Part shown: in pieces, positions 58,946 through 64,000 of the stretch
Layout: the number at the start of each line of letters is the position of its first letter
Numbering within the stretch: position 1 is the first letter of the stretch
The notes under the pieces: generated by a model
Databases searched by the model: none
Seen by the model: only the letters and a program-made list of their open reading frames with translations
Told to the model about the DNA's origin: nothing
Origin: Undaria pinnatifida
Lineage: Eukaryota; Sar; Phaeophyceae; Laminariales; Alariaceae
DNA length: 64,000 nucleotides
NCBI GenBank assembly: GCA_012845835.1
Contig: JABAKD010000028.1
Location: forward strand, 813,501-877,500
Reading direction: 5' to 3'
Translations under genes and position numbers: made by a program

Positions 58946-59783
58946 GTGGATTGGGCCGATGCTTAGCCAGAAGTATGCCAAAGGTATTAGCTCCAATTCC
59001 AATGGGGTTTTACGCGAAGGGGGTTTGTGTCCTGCCGATGACGCCATTTATTAAGATATGATAGCGTATTCGTTCGTTTTTGTTGAGGAAACGAGGCGTA
59101 CGAGATGGTCATGTAACGGTCTCGGAGTTCGTGTAGACATTGGGCATGTTACTCCCGGGGGGACGTTTCATGTCGACCTCACGAGATACTCGATAACTCA
59201 CGTCAGGCGTCGGATACACCTGTTCTTGTGTATTTTGCTCCGTTTCTTTATGTACCCCGTTTGTCCTGCCACCATGAGATCCCACCCGCGAACCCATCTC
59301 TGCTTACCCCACCACACCAGTGAGTGTATTCGACACGTTTGACTACCGGTAAAAGGTTAACCAGTCAGCTACGTACCCTGTTTCTTGATCTTCGAAGCGT
59401 TGCGGGCTTACCCGTTGCATGGGCAGAGTTGAGGTGGCGGAATTACCAGCCGATGGTGAAATGCATCATGTATATATGAAGCTTCACATATACCTACCGT
59501 GAGCCCTTTTGAGATTAAAACAGGTTCCACCGTAGTGTACCTTCGACTTCCCACGCGACTTCACCCGTATCAGCGGTGACTCTGGAGCCAGTTAAACGTT
59601 GCAATCATTATTATTGATATTACAAGGGCCGGCATCCATGCTCCGTGTAGGGCAGGGCAGCGCTTCGGCTTGTTTGATTCAATATTCGATAGAGAGTAAA
59701 AACCGTTACCACACAACACATAGTCTACGCGTGTATAACGTACAGTAATGCCAAGAGATTGATATAGACTAACAGTGGACTAC

Positions 59784-60002
59784 TTACTGCTTCTTCTGTC
59801 GTTTCCTCCGTTTCTCCGTTTCTTGCGTGAAGCCGATTCCGAGCTTCATCATACATATTTCGATCGCATAAATCCGAGCCCACGCAGACTGACCCTCTAG
59901 TTTGGCCACGAAGAGACGTTTCGAGAGCGTTTTTTTGACGTTTCCACTCAGCCAAGCATCCAGGGCCAGCAGAGGGATGGCCAAATGTTTGCTGAATGTT
60001 CT
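59784..60002 (-). CDS. Terminal exon of an unrecognised gene (basic C-terminus)
   Basis: From acceptor ACGTAG|AGA at 60002 the minus strand is open for 72 codons: RTFSKHLAIPLLALDAWLSG, NVKKTLSKRLFVAKLEGQSA, WARIYAIEICMMKLGIGFTQ, ETEKRRKRQKKQ, stop. The text looks protein-like, with alternating hydrophobic and charged residues and a basic tail that could be a nuclear signal. No family recognised and no upstream exon found. Confidence 0.5.
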   Translation of the reverse strand, partial: RTFSKHLAIPLLALDAWLSGNVKKTLSKRLFVAKLEGQSAWARIYAIEICMMKLGIGFTQETEKRRKRQKKQ

Positions 60003-60109
60003 CTACGTAAAAACTGACAGGCGCGCACTGAGCCAGATTCTTCTGCTACTACATGCATGATGCCATAATATAATACGCGCGATCGGAGTATCACACACAG
60101 CTTGCAAAG

Positions 60110-60175
60110 ATGAGTTTCGACAAAATCTTCGATCTTACTTCAGCTAGGTGCTGGGGTGTATTTTTATTTTTATAA
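60110..60175 (+). pseudogene. Short ORF start MSFDKIFDLT, broken copy
   Basis: The leader GCGCGATCGGAGTATCACAC, then ACAGCTTGCAAAGATGAGTTTCG, matches the copy at 60974-61030. The frame reads MSFDKIFDLTSARCWGVFLF and stops. An inserted TTCAGCTAGGTGC-like stretch disrupts the part corresponding to LTAGVYF. Confidence 0.6.
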
Positions 60176-61014
60176 TATCTAGATCCGAGGCTCACAGACC
60201 GACTGTCTCTCTCTGTGTGTATAGTGATGGTGGAGAGACTTGCTGAAGGTATTCCAGGCGTGAAACACGGTGTCGCTGCCTTCGTCATTCAATTCCTCGA
60301 ACGCTATTATAATAATGCTGCTATAGACTATACTTGTTGCTGTAGACCACTCTCGTCTGGTCGATGGAATATGAGTAAAGTACGCAATAGCACTGAACAA
60401 ATCATTTGGTAGTTAGGAATTTCAGATTCGATCGAGTTTTAGACGAGACTACAAACGTAAAATTCCTGGTATGGCCTTGTTGTCTGATTGCTGGTTGCTC
60501 ATTGGCCGGAGATCGTACACAAAGTAACCGTCATCTGGGGACGCTAGGGTTCACTCCCAGGATCATAGTCCATTCACCTATATTCAAGCAAACCCCTACA
60601 TCTATGCCACCTAAAGCCCTTCCCCCCCCCCCCCCCCCCCCCCTGCCCCACATGAAGGATTTATAGTTTCCGCGCACAAATTGACCTGCCCCACCTGTCC
60701 CACCCCCCCTACCCCCCCCGCCCCCCTTTTGATCAAAATCAGGCCCCCACGCCCTTCAAAACTCCGCCCTCCCCTCACCGGTTGTTCGACTTACAGGATT
60801 CACTTCATAAACTGATGCATTTCCTTCCACAGCTGTCAGATTTTGCCCCCCTCAGAAACGGGCTTTATAGTTTCCGCGCACAGGCTGCCTATCATCACCC
60901 TGTTGACCCTGATAGCTACACTGTAGTTGCAAGGGGAGTCGCCGACCGATATCCTTAATGAGGACACACAACCCGTGATACGCGCGATCGGAGTATCACA
61001 CACAGCTTGCAAAG

Positions 61015-61197
61015 ATGAGCTTCGACAAAATATTCGATCTCACAGCTGGAGTGTATTTTAATTATTATAATATACAACTCCGACAACCCGGAAACGAACA
61101 CGGATATATCACCAGGATTGATACCTCGCACAGTGTGGAAATCTCCAACGTCACCGACCGGCCGATCTCTAATTGGGTGGGGTTCGTATATTGTTGA
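61015..61197 (+). CDS. Short ORF, 60 aa, begins MSFDKIFDLTAGVYFNYYN
   Basis: Reads MSFDKIFDLTAGVYFNYYNI, then HGYITRIDTSHSVEISNVTD and RPISNWVGFVYC, stop. The 40-bp leader and first ten codons are also present at 60080-60140, and a diverged start (MSIEPEFIELTTN) at 63955. Recurrence of the same start context suggests a small gene family or a repeated element carrying this ORF. Function unknown. Confidence 0.4.
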   Translation: MSFDKIFDLTAGVYFNYYNIQLRQPGNEHGYITRIDTSHSVEISNVTDRPISNWVGFVYC

Positions 61198-62782
61198 GCC
61201 AGCCCCACCCGCAGACGACAGGGTTCCATCCGCGATCCAGGTGTCATCCCATATATATACAAGGTATATATAAAAAATAGACAAACGGCGGAAGAAAACC
61301 GAGTTTTCTCGGGTCGACACTGCCGCCCACGGTGTGGAAACCCCAGTTCCATTGGCTGATTTCGCTTATTAGTTCGAGCTCCACAGCGACCCCCTACCTT
61401 AGTAGGAGGATGATAGAGGCTCACCAACCGATGGGGGGCAGTTCCGTCGCACACGGAGGAGATAGGGCCCCATCCCCGGTTCAGAAATCCTCCGAAAATC
61501 TCTACAGCCCCAGCAACGCGGGAACTATAACGATATCTTCCGGGTCGATATACCTCCCCGCACGGCCTGTCAACCCCGACTCCATTGGCTTATTTCTCGT
61601 GATTGGCTGGTAGGCTTTGACCCAATAAGCTCACAATTATTTCGACCGAGTCGGTTTTTCTCGCATTTCTCTCGCATACGGCAAAAAATTGCAATGCATG
61701 ATAGGTCGCACAAAAAAGCGATTTTGAGCCTGTATCAGGTTGGTGTGCCGAGCAAGCACGCTCAAAATGAGGATGAGAAACACTTGAATTAGAGCCATTT
61801 GTAGGCAGGATTCAGCCCCCCCCGGTTATAAGCACAATCGATTTCAAACAAAAATGGGGTGTTTGAAGAAAAACGACATAATAATATGTGGAACTAAGGC
61901 TGGCACGACTCGAGCTTTGAATAACCAACCGTGGAAAAAGGCCTGGAATTAGGCCAAAACAGTATTAATAGTGCGTATTTGACTCACTGGCATTATGGTC
62001 GAATAGTCATGGAATACTTGCTATACCCGAATAATCTCCGCTTTGTCGCTTATGCGGCACCTAAAAAAATCGCTGAAAATTACGATTTCATTCGCTCATG
62101 GGGTCAAAAGCCTAAGATCGATAATATTTTCGCGGGTTTTTTTGGATACTGCTCGGATAGGGCAAAAAAATTCCATGCGACCGCAACCGCAAGTCGTACC
62201 AAACGCTCGACCTCGTGATGAATCGATGCAGTTGGTGCCCAGAGCGTCACAATAGAGGCATTCGGGATCATAAGAAGAGTGGTCAAATCGCCACGTCTCG
62301 GCATACTAACAGCCATATATATTGCCCGCGACAGGTAAGAACAATGAGCGCCTGCTTCGACGTGACACAGCTTGATCTTGAATATAATACCCGTTTTCTT
62401 TCTTCTCTCTCTTTTCTGTTCTTTTCTTTATTCTCTGTCCTTTCTATTATTTTCTTTTTTCCAATTGACTTGCGTCTGACGTGCGTATGCGTAGTGATAG
62501 GTACCACGAGATATTTGTGCAAAAGATCCCTAATTTTTATGATACTGCTATCTCGTCGATTGCTATGACGCACTGGAGATATTGTCAAGACGGTCCCTAT
62601 CACTCTGTATCATCGGTTAATTCCCGGCGAACACGAGATGGCATTTTCAAGAAGATCCATATATTTTACTATACTGTCATCAATTAATTGCTGGCGCACA
62701 CGATGTTGTATTGACCAGCAACAACAACAGTAGCCAGCGCAATTCTTGCAACCACACAACAAAAGGTTCGAAACTCTACTAC

Positions 62783-62919
62783 GCGCCAGCTAGCGTTGGG
62801 CTGCGAAAGCAACTGAGTTAAATCGACACACGACGCGTATGAAAGTACGTGGAAGTCTGGTGAGCTAAAGCTTTATTTTTCCCCATCCGCCGGAGGATTA
62901 AAAAAAAATGAAAAAAAAA
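62783..62919 (+). mobile_element. 5'-truncated LINE-like insertion with target-site duplication
   Basis: GCGCCAGCTAGCGTTGGGCT to CCGCCGGAGGATT, then an A-rich tail. It is flanked by CTACTAC on both sides (62776-62782 and 62920-62926). It matches the 3' end at 32741-32876. Confidence 0.75.
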
Positions 62920-63171
62920 CTACTACCTTGATAATCACACCTACCTTTAGAAGTGCATCCACGTTTCGTTTGTGGGGATAAATATACGTGGAATTAGTGT
63001 GGGATATTTATTATGCGGTCCTGAAATATGGAAGGTCGGTCGTGGACCAATCTATACGGAACGACTCTTTGGAGCGGCGATGAAAAATACTGACAAAACA
63101 TTGTTTCTCGTACTGCGATTTTTTTTTTCAAAGCGACTCCGTTCGTTGTGTTTGTTTTCTTTTTTTGTATG

Positions 63172-63345
63172 GTCTGGCATGTTTTGTTGTGTTCTCGTAC
63201 CCGGTACGCTAGCATTTTACTTGCTTTGTATACTTTGATGGATTGCGATTGTTTGGTTTACTCTGTCTCACAGTCTGTGACCACATAATAATAAGTTGTA
63301 TCTCTCTAGGATGTAGAATCAGCACGGACACTGGGTGTAATGATG
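63172..63345 (-). repeat. Dispersed repeat, inverted partner of 10130-10300
   Basis: The reverse complement matches 10130-10300 (CACAGACTG-GAGACAGAGTAAACCAAA, GCTAGCGTACCGGGTAC). The plus strand after it reads VESARTLGVMMLLG; the partner's minus strand has EESARALGV, so the match may reach into old coding sequence. Confidence 0.75.
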
Positions 63346-63952
63346 TTGTTGGGCAGGGAACGCCCCCCCTCGAAGACCACGAAAGCTCGAACAAAGGTAT
63401 TTAACCTTGAAATCCAATATCGAAAGGCAACGACACAGCAGTCAGTCGTACGATGTGCACAATAGGCCAAACGCTTGAAGGTGTGACCAAGAAAAAAGTG
63501 TGGTGGGGACGAAATAAGAATCCAATTTGGAAATAACTTTTTCCCCATATGTTTTTTTCGTTCAAGCTCTGCATATGCCAAGATCCAAGAATAGCTCGGG
63601 CGTATACCGCCCAAATTACAAAAAAATTGCGCACTCCTCGTTTGTCTCGCTCAGCCCACGTACCCTATCCCGGCCAGGTGCGGAACGGATACGACAGGGC
63701 GACCGGCGTTTGAGCCGCCCCCCGAAGACGGCGCTCGAACAAAGCTATTTGACCGAGAATTCCAGTTCCGAGAATCGCATACTGAGGCCGAGACGGAAAA
63801 AACTCCTGCCCCAATTCCCCCAAAAAGAATGATCATACACATATTTATATTGTTGTTGATGTTCACCCAGGCAACATCCACAGGAATCATGCATATCCGA
63901 ATAATAACACACCTGTACAAACGAGCGGCCGGTGTAACACGCAAGTTGCAAA

Positions 63953-64000
63953 GATGAGTATCGAGCCTGAATTTATCGAACTCACAACAAACTGACGTAT
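63953..64000 (+). other. Third copy of the short ORF start
   Basis: GCAAGTTGCAAAGATGAGTA echoes the leader of the copies at 60110 and 61015, then reads MSIEPEFIELTTN and stops at the window edge. Confidence 0.4.

Larger units (their letters stand above)
58946..64000. other. Right-hand stretch: repeats and short ORFs
   Basis: Apart from the items listed separately (terminal exon 60002-59784, the MSFDKIF short ORFs, LINE-like 3' end at 62783, dispersed repeat at 63172), no gene is supported. TTATAGTTTCCGCGCACA occurs twice (60661 and 60870). A CCATTGGCT block with related flanks occurs at 61350 and 61580. An unrecognised 95-codon plus ORF lies at 61931-62218. Confidence 0.4.

Overview
The window looks like nuclear DNA from an intron-rich eukaryote. 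A brown alga or another stramenopile is my best guess. Genes are split into short exons with clean GT-AG boundaries (plus two GC-AG), introns run to kilobases, base composition is balanced, and microsatellites, minisatellites and small transposon remnants are abundant. The clade is inferred from overall style, not from a diagnostic gene. No rRNA gene, CRISPR array or prokaryote-style operon was seen.

Five protein-coding genes could be assembled by joining exons whose reading phases match. (1) BUD13/CWC26, a pre-mRNA splicing and retention factor, minus strand, 7666 to 1520, seven exons, 639 residues. (2) A mitochondrial carrier (SLC25-type) on the plus strand, 7933 to 19471, seven exons, 321 residues. 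Its first exon faces BUD13 across about 266 bp, so the two probably share a bidirectional promoter. (3) A cardiolipin-synthase-type CDP-alcohol phosphatidyltransferase on the plus strand, from about 36317 to 42636, with its first exon missing. (4) An unrecognised 408-residue protein with an EF-hand-like segment, minus strand, 55965 to 48782, three exons, with a decayed retrotransposon gag region on the opposite strand inside its first intron. (5) The 5' part of a leucine-rich-repeat gene, plus strand, from 56786, facing gene 4 head to head. There is also a long Pro/Gly/Ala-rich terminal exon (30322 to 28730, minus) and two short terminal exons of unknown genes (35077 to 34950 and 60002 to 59784, both minus).

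Layout: 1-1.5 kb has no gene; 1.5-19.5 kb holds the BUD13/carrier pair, whose introns are full of repeats; 19.5-28.7 kb is gene-poor and carries two short LTR-like elements; 28.7-36 kb has low-complexity exons, a tandem repeat and a 5'-truncated LINE-like insertion; 36.3-42.6 kb is the cardiolipin synthase gene; 42.6-48.8 kb is repeats, including about 455 bp of (CTA)n; 48.8-58.5 kb is the head-to-head EF-hand-like/LRR pair; 58.5-64 kb is repeats and short ORFs.

The most interesting pattern is that exons of genes 4 and 5 are accompanied by degenerate tandem copies of themselves. Other leads are a dispersed element (eight copies seen) usually abutting a G-run, several MITE-like families, a recent 148-bp intronic duplication, and three copies of a short ORF start within 4 kb.
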